DNA of 64,000 bases from Watersipora subatra (taxonomy: Eukaryota > Bryozoa > Gymnolaemata > Cheilostomatida > Watersiporidae). Where the stretch lies: contig NC_088708.1 of NCBI RefSeq assembly GCF_963576615.1, positions 68,468,672-68,532,671 on the forward strand, in the 5' to 3' direction. Shown piece by piece: positions 43,769 to 55,800 of the stretch. The notes under the pieces are model-generated. The model was not told where the DNA came from. It did not search any database and was given only the letters and a program-made list of their open reading frames with translations. The number at the start of each line of letters is the position of its first letter. The first letter of the stretch is position 1. The position numbers and the translations under genes are program-made.

Positions 43769-44502
43769 GTCATACCTCGACATACAAGTTTAATGCATGT
43801 TGTGACAAAGCTTGTATGTCAATTCTCTTTTGTATCTTAATTTAATCATTCCTATATAAAATAACTGAATTCAAATCAATCCATTCCACTCTCAGAAAAA
43901 ACCCATCTAAAACAGGATATTACAATGGAACAAGTTTTTAATTGTTCTAATTTACCACTTACACTCCCAAAGTAGCAAATGCTTATCTAGTGATTATGAC
44001 CTGCAATGACATGTGACCAAATAGCCAATAAAATGTGACTGTTTGGAGTTCTTTCTTTGGAGACAGACGGTAGGGGCTAATGGCATTGTGAGAGAGACTT
44101 GATGGCAACACATTCGGTACGCTACACTTTTGTGACATTACGTAACATAAACTTTAAATTTAATTTAAAAATGAACTTAGCTCTTTATACACACACTTTA
44201 CAATAAGTTGAAATCTTTCACTACACAAAACTTAATTCATTTTTCCTTTTTTTCTTCTGGGTTAGCTCTTTTAGACTCAACTTGCTTCAATTTTCACCTT
44301 TAGTCGACCTTTTTAAAACTGATCCAATGAAAATGACCAAAGGAAGCTGTTCTCAAAAGCGGCCTTCTGCAAACTTGCCCTCCTAGCGGCTGCATTGATA
44401 ACTGTCTCAAATTTGTCACATCTCTCAAGGTAAAAACTTGCTCAGAATTTTCCCCGTATTTCAACTTTTTTCTGTTGAGACACTTGTATGTCGAGGTATG
44501 AC
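43769..44502. mobile_element. mariner-like MITE, long copy
   Basis: Inverted terminal repeats: left GTCATACCTCGACATACAAG and right the same sequence read inward. About 734 bp with no transposase. It shares terminal and internal words with 14395-14837 in opposite orientation, so it is an internal-length variant of one family. Confidence 0.75.
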
Positions 44503-45624
44503 TACCGAAATAATACATAGCGCTAAAAGAAAAAAACTTATCTGGTACAATTAGGGCTGCCACTTAACTCTTCACAGTCGACAACCATACCCTGGGGCTT
44601 TCCGACATTGCACAGTTCATTTGCTTGTTGCATGGCAACCACTGACAGTAGCTAAATAATATTTTTTTAGCTGTGTTTTTTACAAAATTCTCTACAAGAT
44701 ACACCCTATTTTAAATCTTACATTGACAAATTAAGTGGTTCTATTATTTTTCCAAAATCGGCAATAAAACATGAAGGTTAAATTACCATAGCCAAGTATC
44801 CGGTTTAATTTTTCTTATTGCTATGAAATGAGTAACACAATCAGTCTGAATTTTGTTTTGTGAAATCTCCAGGAGTTTCTGGTTCTGTTGTAACTACTCA
44901 AAACCAGTTTAGCAAAGTTTTTGATCAGCTGATCTGACTGGTAAATTACTATTACCCAACTATCGTTTTTATAGGCGCCTTTGGTTTCGAAAGTTTCTCA
45001 GTAAATATTGAGTCTAAAAACAATTTTTTAAATAGCTTTGAAATAGCAAAAGTAAACACTTTTATTTTGTACAAACTCGCAAAGAACCTCTCTACTCTAA
45101 AAGACAAAAGAGCATTGATCACACAATCCTACAATTCTACAATCCTTTTTCTAACTCCTTGTGGTGCTTGATGAAAGCATCCTCTGTAGTGCAAAATAAT
45201 AAAGCTATGATGACAATGTTTCATTGCTCACTATGATGTACACGGCTAACATGAGAGGTCACAAAGTATGTGTAACATTATTTTTTGTTCTTATAGCCAA
45301 TAAACTCTTGCATACAAGGGTCGATTTAGAAGTTATTTCTCTGAACCATTTTTTCCCATTATGGAACTAGCGGAATGTCCGGCGTTACACTGGTATTACA
45401 AATCAGCTTATTAACCATGGCAGGTATTGTAATTGCTTGCCATTAGCCTGGCACATTGCCAATGACTAATTTGAGTAAGCTAGTTAGTAAACTTATTAGT
45501 AAACTTACAAATAAGAGCTATGAGAGCAAGCTTTGATGACTTGTGTAATGCAGCGTACTATGGATATTTTTGACATATATCGCATTTCAAAAATAGCGGT
45601 ATGTAGCAGCGTATATCGCCCCAT
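44503..45624. other. No gene recognised
   Basis: Spacer with no supported feature. Confidence 0.45.
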
Positions 45625-45629
45625 AAGTC

Positions 45630-45790
45630 CATCTATCTCGTGTAGCTTAATTGGTAAAATATTTGCCTGGTGAATGGGAGGTTCCGTGATCAACTCCAGG
45701 ATGAAACAGATATTTCATTCCTAAGTTTTAATAGCTATAGCTGGACACACAGAATCACACACAAACTTTGAGTTTTATTCATATAGATAG
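45630..45790 (+). mobile_element. tRNA-derived SINE
   Basis: Contains an A-box-like TAGCTTAATTGG and, 30 bp on, a B-box-like GGTTCCGTGATCAACTCC, the internal RNA polymerase III promoter of a tRNA. An unrelated body follows, with gacacacagaatcacacac and a ttttattcatatagatag tail. The tRNA-like head does not fold cleanly (B-box mismatches), so this is a SINE rather than a tRNA gene. Confidence 0.6.
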
Positions 45791-46189
45791 AAGAATTTAG
45801 TGAAGCTAGCTGTTTTATATATCATTAGAAAGGAGATGATTTTGTGCTGAACAAAATGCAATTTCCGTTTGAAAAAATACCAATTTCTTCTCAAGTTATG
45901 TGAGATTATATACATCCATGTTGACTTTTGAAATTTGTCTGAAACTCAATTCCAATTTTAAAGAGTTAGGGCACTACCGGATCAATTTATCTGCATTGGT
46001 GCAAAACCCATGCAACTCACTTGTCAAAGGCAGTTACCTACATTGATGCAACCGCCTACTGAAATCATGAGTGTGTCACGTTAGAAATGTTTTAAAAGCA
46101 ATGTTGTGCCTTCGATGAGGTATGGAACATAAGTTTGATCTGATATAGGCCCTAGATGAGATTTTAGCAACTCTTGATAAATGAGTTAA

Positions 46190-47093
46190 AAGTTGACTTG
46201 CAACAAAATTCACTTTACAGTTATTTGGTATCAAAAGATTCACCATATTTTACTCTGCTGTCTTGTAAGTGCAAAATATGTGGAAATGTGATTACAAGCT
46301 CTTCAAAGCTCACAAACGAACAGTTAATCGCAGTCATCACGAAAGATTTGGAATCACGAACGTAGATTGGAATCCTTTTCCAAAATGACTCAAATGGGAC
46401 GTAGTTGAACATGATGGCTTCTGTTCACACTTTCATGCAACCTCAATCGTCGAAATATATTTTCACAAATATACTTCACGCATTCAATAAAAGCATGTTT
46501 ATTGTCATTGCGCGTCTATTTCATCATCATCTTGTTGCTGTCACTTTCAGCACTGATATCTCAAAACCTACTGTAAAAATTCTTTCAATTTTTTAACTTT
46601 AGCTCGAAGGAGTGCATATCATCCTAGGATAAACATGCCGAACTTTTTGGTCACCTGTAATAGTCGAAAAATGTTGCAGAAATTTTTCGCGCTGTTTAGC
46701 AGGAAGTATGGGTCACATGATCAGATTACGACTAGATGATTAGACCAAGCCGAAACGAAACTGTAACGAAAAGTAGCGAGCATCTATATTTAACACGGGC
46801 TTTCCAGTAGAACCCGAAGTGTTGGTCATAAACTAGTGCTACAAGACGTTTTATATTGATCCTTTTATTGGCCTTTCATTTCACATGATAACATCACGTG
46901 TCCAAACAATAACCACAATGTTTGAGAATTCGAAACTGCGACGTTTTCGGGATGGCTGCGATTAACTGTTCGTTTTTGAGCTTTTAAGAGCTTGTAATCA
47001 CATTTTCACATATTTTGCACCTACAACACGGCAGAGTAAGACACGGCGAACTTTTTGATACCAGATAACTGTAATGTGAATTTTGTTGCAAGT
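46190..47093. mobile_element. Long-TIR MITE (TTAA family), copy 2
   Basis: Left end AAGTTGACTTGCAACAAAAT next to TTAA (46186-46189). The right terminal repeat is intact inward but ends at tgcaagt, losing the last bases and the right TTAA. Its interior is inverted relative to the copy at 6712-7608. Confidence 0.8.
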
Positions 47094-47124
47094 AATGGGT
47101 TTAGTACTGTTGCTAACTTAATAT

Positions 47125-47275
47125 AAATATACTGTAAAAAATTTTTGAACACCAATTCTATTTGAACGCCACTATAATAGGTAAAGGGTTGAAAAATAAA
47201 TCAGCACCCGTTTATTGAACAGCTTTTAATTAACGGGTGGCGCTCTATTTTTCAAGAGGGAAAAAACATAGAACA
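47125..47275. mobile_element. Fragment of a short MITE family
   Basis: Shares actgtaaaa, tagtggcgttcaaatag-type (reverse complement) and ggcgctctatttttc words with 22302-22412. Boundaries are uncertain. Confidence 0.45.
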
Positions 47276-49808
47276 TATTTTTTCACCACCTTTATTTGAT
47301 CGTCACTTTGACATTCTTTGTTATTTACAAACCCATAAGAGATCAGTAGAAAAGGATCCACAAAATGGTGTTAATAATGACTTGGTTACATTAATAACAA
47401 TTCTTTCCTTGTTCTGTTCGTATCAAAGTCCATTTTTTAACTTCAAAGCTTTATGGTTTTTTGTTAAACCTTTGAAATCAACACCATAGAAAGAATTAAT
47501 AACTGTATCAGCACATATTTCGTTGTTTAACGTGGTTTTGATACTTCGACATATGTTAAAAAGGGTTTAGCGGTTGCGATGGAGTCTATACTACTATTTT
47601 GAAGCTATTTTGAATTTAGTCTCAACATAATAAATGTTCCTACATAAAAGTTGCACTCGGTGCTATGACTCACTGCAAGAGTTCCTCCATTGTTCATAAG
47701 ATTTTCCTTTTCTTCAACCACAAACCAGGCAGCAACCATCATCCATAATTAATCCAAATAACTTTTACCTTGTTTGGAATTTTTTTTGTTTTATTGCTCA
47801 ATTAATCCACTAACAATCTAAGAAATATGTTTGCTTTGATAATCCAAAATGCCACAAATGTGAAAACTAAAAAGCTTCTCTAAAATTGATAAGAAAAGTT
47901 TTTACGCACTCATATAGCTTACATAGTGAAACTACATAAAATATGGGATAAGTCAATGGAACAAATTCTTTAGAAAGGAGCCACATACACCAAATACCTA
48001 GCAAAACTTTATATAATGCTGTTATTATTTGCTAACATTTGATCTTGGATCTAGCTTGCTAAATTTTATATAATGCTGCTATTATTTGCTAACATTTGAT
48101 CTTGGATCTAGCTTGCTAGGTTTTTAGATATTTTGAAAAGCAAGTCTAATTGTCAAAATATTTTGTTTGCGAATGTTCGCCATTGGTATTATCTTTCAAG
48201 GTTTTAAGGAACTTTTAAAAAATAAGAATTTTCTTTGAATACTATAAAAAGTGTAGGTGGCTTGCTTTATAACTAACTGCATCTTCGTTTTTGTATAAAG
48301 CAGTTGACTGCAAGAATTGTCTGTTTATTGCCAAATGTAAAGTTAGTTAGCATACATCCCGGCATGACTTGAGCTATGTAGAGGGAATCCGTTGCATGTC
48401 AGTTTATTGCAAAACACCATTCTTACAAATATAATCCTATCTTTATCATAGTAGTCTAGGCAATAGCATAATCCTAAAAGAATTCACGACTATTTAGCCG
48501 TACTACCTGCACTGTAATATGCTATAAGGTAGCATGGGTGCAGAATAGCGCAGAATGGTCAGCATACGGTATACTCCAAAAATCAGTTACATGTACATAT
48601 TGCTATTAGCAAATGTAATTTTTAGCCTCTGGCATTCAGGTAGCAGTGAGGACAGATTATTTTCATGAAGTAATAGTTTGATGCTTACCATAACCATACA
48701 CAAAAGTTAGGGCACAAAAAAGTTACATAGTAGATGGAGAGCGTCTTAAAAAGGCTAAATGTTTAGCTTAATCTAAACAACATTCTGCCCTTGCATCTCT
48801 ATTATACTGCTGATTTGAAATGATAATTGCCAGCAAATGACAATAGAGCACAGAAACTAATGTTGGCTGTGATGATAACATGGTGAAAATAAGGTGACAT
48901 TTGTTCCAAGTTTTAAGTTTTAAGCCTGTATATCTGTACTCTAGAGTTGTAAGCCAGCACAGTATTTGACTACATAATATTAGATATTTTGAGGCCGTTT
49001 GCATTTGTGTAACTTTGTCTTGTTCTTAACGTTTATGGTGTTGCTGCCTACTTACATATCCCCAAAATACGTTTTAACCAAATGTCAAATGGTCTGTTGA
49101 TATAGGAATCAGTTGAAGTGGAAATGAAAAATCAACTTAGAACCTCAACGTTTATGGTTTAGGATACAAATATTTTGGTTCAGTTTTGGCAAGGATAATA
49201 CCAAAAACTACCATACCTATGGTGGAGTGGCACTTTCATCGTATGCCAAATGGTGTTGAACACTTCATGCCATTCGGATGGTGGAAATTTAAAAAATTTG
49301 AATTGTAATATTTAAGAAACTTGTAATGTCCTGACACCTGACCATACTTATAAGTTTGCTAAAAAGAACATGTTGAAATGTTGTTCACATATGCTACATT
49401 CAATTTTTTTACCTTCTCGTTAGTACATTGTCTATTACAGTAAATAACAGTCTCTGAATAGTAACAGGCATAAGTGTGCTAAACTTGGGCATGTTATAGC
49501 GTGCTATGGCTAATATCACTCCATTTTCATTTTACAATTTGTTGGAGAATTTCAAACAAATCTGTGTTTATTTTTTTAATGTATCCTCTCGAAGCTTTAT
49601 TTTTGTCAAAAAAGGTCATAGTGAAAGGCCAACCACTTTAGAAAAATAGCCATACTTGTTCTTTGTGCTATTAATAACGATTTCACCACAAGTCATAGTG
49701 CTTTTTTCACTTATACAGGCTAGTTATTAGTTCGGTGTCAACATAAACTGAGGAGCTGGCGTAAACTGTGCCGACATAAACTGAGGAGCCAGAGAAGCTG
49801 CTAAAAAT
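47276..49808. other. Upstream region of SPFH copy 2; no gene
   Basis: No exon recognised. It contains a 57-bp tandem duplication at about 48008-48120 and the probable promoter of SPFH copy 2 near its end, including two aacataaactgaggagc direct repeats around 49740-49792. Confidence 0.4.
48008..48120. repeat. 57-bp tandem duplication
   Basis: Two adjacent copies containing tttatataatgctg and gatcttggatctagcttgct, nearly identical. Confidence 0.85.
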
Positions 49809-52800
49809 ATGGGGGAACGAAGCGTTGGACAGGTCGTCGCTGTGGTTGTGGTTATTTTGCTTGTCGCTGCTGTCTCCCTCATATGCACCAGTTACAGCGA
49901 TTTAGAATTTTACCAGGTGAGTGTCTGCTGGTGCTATTATGATACAAGTGTATGTACAGTATATGTACAGTGTATATATGATACAAGTGTATGTACAGTA
50001 TAGTTAATCCTGAGAATTGATTCTCCGTTGAAACACTACTGTCTGTCACTGGCTAATAGTTTTCACACCAACATTTTATTCTGTGATTGCTTGTTCGCTG
50101 TTTCTTTGCTTAATTTTTTTGTTAAAGTTGTTGAGCTATGTTCAGGGGAAACAATCTGTTAACACCATGTTAATCTAAGTCTTTTATGTAGAATTACCAA
50201 ATTTCGGGTTATTCGAAACATCAGTTGTCTTGTAACAGCCTTAAATTTACAAGACCACTACTAAAAAACAACCAGTCTCAACCAGTCATTCTATGATGTA
50301 TGTCAAGAATGGTGGTTATTGTGTTTATAATGCTGGGTTTCATGCATCTGCTGTGACCTCACATGGCTCCCTGATGCATAATAACATTACATTCATGACC
50401 ATTCTGTCCATTCATGTATATTGCTGCAAAATATCCATTTTAAGAGGAAAAAATATAAACTGTTTATTGATTCCACTTGTTTACTATTTTGTTACTGAAA
50501 GTCGATTGGTGCTGCTTGGGAACTAATCAGAGACATCAAAACTAGAGCCACCGCTTGCTGGTATTGAATTTAACCATAGCCTTTTAATCAGCCTTTAAGG
50601 TAACATCTTCATCTCTATAATGAATCTATGCCAATAAGAATATGTCTAAATATTTTTAATTGGGTGCAACATGAGATGCTACCGTTTTGTGAGTTATCTT
50701 CTCAACAAGCTGTTATAAGGTGCAATAAACAAAGTTGAAGAATTTTTTATTCTTTAACGCCAGTGGGTTGTTTCCAGTTTCTCTTTTTAACTGCAATAAT
50801 TCACCAAACAGATAAGTGAATAGTTGCAAAATCAGACAGGGTGCGTGTATCACTAGGACTCAGCTTGAATCATATGGATGTAGATATGGAGTTGCCTGTT
50901 GCTGTCAAGCAATGCCAGCAACAAATAGTGGTAAGCCCTGATATGTATTAACTTGTTGAGAGTGAGAGCTAGCCTGTGATAGGATATTTACTATAGTATA
51001 TAGTGTAGGCTATGTTATAGTATATATAGTAGTATGTATAGTATTGCAAGGCGCTACCGGTATGTAGTAACTCGTGGTAGTTTTATGTTTTCCTAAATAC
51101 TAACCGATTTAGCTGAGACTCACAGAAACATTCTAATCATAACAATTGCTGAAGAAATGAGCTATAATTAAACTATATCAAATCGAACTGTCGGCAAGGC
51201 TGTTAGACAGATTCATAGTGTGCACCGAAACACTATGTTTTCATGCGGGCTTGTAGATGGGGTTCACTAAATCAAAGACGACCGGTGCAGTGGATACCAG
51301 CAAGGTCTGGCCTGGTGGGAGGCAGTGGATCGGACCTGTTAGCACTTTCAAAATATTTCAAGCCTCGGCTCATGTTATCACACTCGATAAAGTCTCTGTG
51401 TTCGCCGCCCCAGATCAAGTGAGTCAGCCATAATTTATTCCTAGCCCTTGGCAAGTCAGAGATGTAATGGAAAATTTACAAGGTGTGGCTAAAGCCTTGT
51501 TCCCATATACGTCGCAAAGTATTGGCGACAGCACCGCAGGTTATTAGCGGTAAAATGGTAACATACGCGCCGAGGACCGCCGGTAGTTGCCGGCGGCAAC
51601 GCAAGAGTTTAGCGCTGTTCAAATTTCGCGAAGAGCCGCAAACAAAATTCCCGAAATGCACTGTACAGGTGAAGGTCAGCATTATCGAAACGGCATGGCG
51701 AGCGAACATTTTATGTGATTATGCGATTATGTTTAGCGATGCAGCTTTATATGTGAACAGAAGCCACCGAGCTTAGCGTCGCAAGCGTTTTGCTGCGCAA
51801 GTTACCGCCGGAGTCTCGCAATCGATATGGGAACCAGGCTTGAGACACCAGCTGTAGTGCTGTCAAAGTTGCAAAGAGTGCTCAGCCAAGTCATCTTGTT
51901 GTGTTTCGACAGTCACTCAGCAAACTGTACAATGTATTTAACATTGCTTCTCACTTTTCTAGCTTGTGAGAATATCATATTTTAATAAAATAACCTTTTC
52001 TGATTATTTTGTAAGTTGGTTGGTATTTTGTCATTTTTTCTGAGTTGTTTAATGCCAAGTTACCTTGATAGCGTCTGGCTGCACACATATGGTAAGATTT
52101 TAGTGTTGCTGCTTTGCCTGCAATGCCTCCAAGTGCTGGCTCCGCTTTCACATATCATTAGAGGTACACGTGTTGGTGTATTGCAGTTTCTCATGTTTTC
52201 CTTACTTATATGTTATCATGTCTAAGGTGAAGGAAGTGAGTTTTACTAGTCAAATTGGTGAAGCAATAAGCAAACAACGCTAATGTCACACGTATCTAAA
52301 ACTGGAAATCTCAGGGAATGACATTAAATCCTTTCTAGGCTTGGTTCTGAAAATAGTTCATCATGTGTGTTCATGTAATCAACTCATTGTACAATCCATG
52401 AAAGCATGAGACACGTTATGATGGTTTATATGTGCCCTTGCAAAGCTTAGGTTTTACCGAATACGTAATTCTGTCCCGGTAAAGAAATTAATTTAATAGC
52501 GAAAGAGATAATTATGCACATATTGATTACTCATGACAATCTCTCACGGTGAACGGGACTGCTGAGCGTACTAGTATTAATAGAAAGGGTCACTATTTAG
52601 GCAACATGAGTACTAAGACTCAACTTTGACCTTTATTCATGCAATGTATTTATACAATATAGTTTCATTTCTTATGTACAACTCTCTATGCAGCCAAATC
52701 TACCGTCGATTGCTACCTTTTTTACACGCACCTCTTTTACTCCCATGCTGCATTGTTGGTGTGCGTTGGAGTATTGTTAACACTGAAAATCCAGAAAAAA

Positions 52801-55800
52801 TTCCTTTTTAATTTTTGCATTTAACACTCTGGTGTATCTCTGCACATTTTTATATTCACTGAGAATCTCTATGAAGAAATTTGAAACATTGGCATTAGTA
52901 TCGAAGGGATATATGTTTTTACTAATCACTGACAGGGTTTTGTTTGTATTTTTTTCTTATTAATTTATATAACATATTAATTTACACTAATACTATATGT
53001 TATAGTTGACTGACACAATATATATATATATATGTTTAATAATGGTGTGCGAATCCGTGATCTGCCGATCTGTAGTTTCACAGTTTGATCTCAGAGACGC
53101 TTCAATTGGAATTGAGTTTTAAGGCAAGGTGTCAGTCTTTCCTTTCTCACTAAACTACTAACACACCTAGTCATAGACGTGTTATGCAAACCTAAACTTA
53201 CATATGCACAGAGGAAGGACAGCCTTGACTATTTCTTATACTGTAGGTAATTTTGTTTCATTTTTACTGAGTTATTTGCTAATTACCTAGGAGTTTACTG
53301 TAGTTACCGCTAAGTGTCACAGGCTGTCACGACGTGCCTCCCGCTGTTTAACATTTACCGTTTACTAGTTTTGTGTTACTGACATCAATGATAAGTTGTG
53401 GCTATCTATACACATGGTTCAACCAAATGCTTATTTTATGGAGCACATGCCTTAGAGTGCCATGTCTTTCGCTTTATAGTTAACAATTGTTGATGGTTCT
53501 AAGGTGCTAGCTACTGCATTTGTATTGGCTGTGAATGCGGACTTTAATCTTTTTCTGCCTTATTTAATTCACCTCAAGATTCTTGTGTGCATGAATGGAA
53601 TGGTTGCATATCTCACTTCTTTAAAATTATTTTTTTGAAATACTAAAATTGTGATTTTCTTGCAAAGTCCACATAAGCTCTTTCTCACAGTGCTATAATG
53701 CTCATTATCTCAGCTGTTATCTGTCAGCTGGCTCCCTCTCGGAAACGAGCCTAGTCTTGAATGAACATTGATTTCTGTCACGAGCTCGACATTAGTGACT
53801 GCTACTGAAAGTCTGAAATGTGACTCTACCATGAGATAAACAGTATATTTAATGTAGTTTTACCTTGTTCAGATATGGAGAATGCTTGCTGTTGCTATGC
53901 TAGTCAGGAACATCTATTCTTTTTGTATGATTCTCATAACTACAGTGTACATTGGCAGTTCACTGTAACTGGTTGCCGTTTATATTCTGTAGACTTCTGC
54001 TGTTGATAGTATTGGTGGATCCTCTGGTGCCTCACTCGCAGTAAGTATTCTCACCATTCAGATACCAACACTTCTCATAGACCCAGTCATGGCAATGGAT
54101 CAGCATTGTTGTTATATGATCTGGTGTTCTAACTAAAGATCCCCCATCATGTATTGATATCAGTAACAATTGATATCGATTGGTACCATATGGAGGCTAA
54201 GGATCTACTTGTAGATAGGTATCAGCTGATATTTTCTGTAATAAATCATACTTTGTCATTGTGTGTCTGTCTGTTAGTCTGCTATGCATCTCTACATTTT
54301 TTGCCGATTTCATTCAAACTTAACGGGCATGTGCCCTGTGCCTTCCACCAGCTCGCCAAAATATTTGGTTTCAAAACTCTGTCCTGTTCCTGAGAATCAA
54401 CCCATCTGATTAGGAACAAGCATGCACCTTCACATGCATTAAGGATAAATTGCCCTCTATGAAAACTGCAATGGATTGTTGTGAATGCAGTGCAGCAATC
54501 TCAGGCTATTGACTTGCAATAAAATTCACATTCAGTTATTTATTATCAAAAGATTCACCATGTCTTACTCTGCTGTGTTGTAGGTGCCAAATACGTGGAA
54601 ATGTGATTACAAGCTCGTAAAAGCTCAAAAACGAAAAGCCGTCGTAGATTGGAATCTCTTTATTTTTCTGACGTAGTCATGAAATTTGGTTATCGTCTTG
54701 TCACATGATGTTCTCACATGAATTGAAAGGGCAATAAAAAGCTCAATATAAACTTATCGTAGCACTAGTTTATGACAAACACTTCGGGTTTTACCGAAGA
54801 CCCCGTATCAAATATAGATGCTCGCTACTTTACAGTTTTGTTTCGGTTTGGTCTAATCGGCAAGTCGTAATCCGATCATGTGACCCACTACTTCGCAAAT
54901 AATTTCTGCAGCACTTTTCGATTATCACAAATGACCAACAGGCTCGTCATGATTATCAGACAATGATATGTACTCCCTCAATCTAAGGCTAAAAAATTAA
55001 ATGAATTTTTACGGTAAGTTTTAAAATATCACTGCGAAAAGTGACAGCATTAAAATGATGATAAAACAGACGCGTGAGAACAATAGACATAGTTTTATTG
55101 AATGCGTGAAGTATATTTGTGAAATATTTCGACGAATAAGGTTGCATGAAAGTTTAAACAGAAACCATCTAACACAGCTACGTCACATTTGAGCCATTTT
55201 GGAAAGAGAATCCAAACTACGGTAGTCTCGTGTGGCTGCAATTAACTGTTCGTTTTTGAGCTTTTAAGAGCTTGTAATCACATTTCCACATATTTTACAC
55301 CTACAACACAACAGAGTAAGACATGGTGAATCTTTTCATATCAAATAACTTTAATGTGAATTTTGTTGCAAGTCAATCTTTAAATAACTATGAAAGTTAC
55401 GATACCTACTGCAAGTTTAGAAAATCTACCTAAGCCTAACACGCTAACCTAACATACTACAGATTATTATCTCTCAGGTACACATATTTAATGAATTTTG
55501 ATTCTGTCAAATTACTTCTATTAATACCTGAGCAATTTGGCAGAAATATTCAGCAAACGATTTTTTGTCCCGTTAGGATGTAAAAAATATGTGTCACACT
55601 TTCCCATAGACCTATTAACTATACTATAATAGTATAGGTATAGTATAGTAGTATAGTATATAGTAGTATAGTATAGTTAATAGGTCTATGCACTTCCCAT
55701 TCACATTGATGCAAATTATTACTATCAATCATAAGACTGGAATGCAGTCATTGCAGTGTAGTACATCTATTTATATTACCAGCATTATAAATTTAGTATA

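Noticed and set aside
51483..51776. 97-codon ORF on the plus strand
   Set aside because: It lies wholly inside a TIR-bounded MITE with higher GC content, which lengthens chance ORFs. No domain was recognised.
53030..53110. Possible second SINE (gtttgatctcagag near 53081)
   Set aside because: Only a weak B-box-like word was seen; no A box or shared body with the 45630 element.
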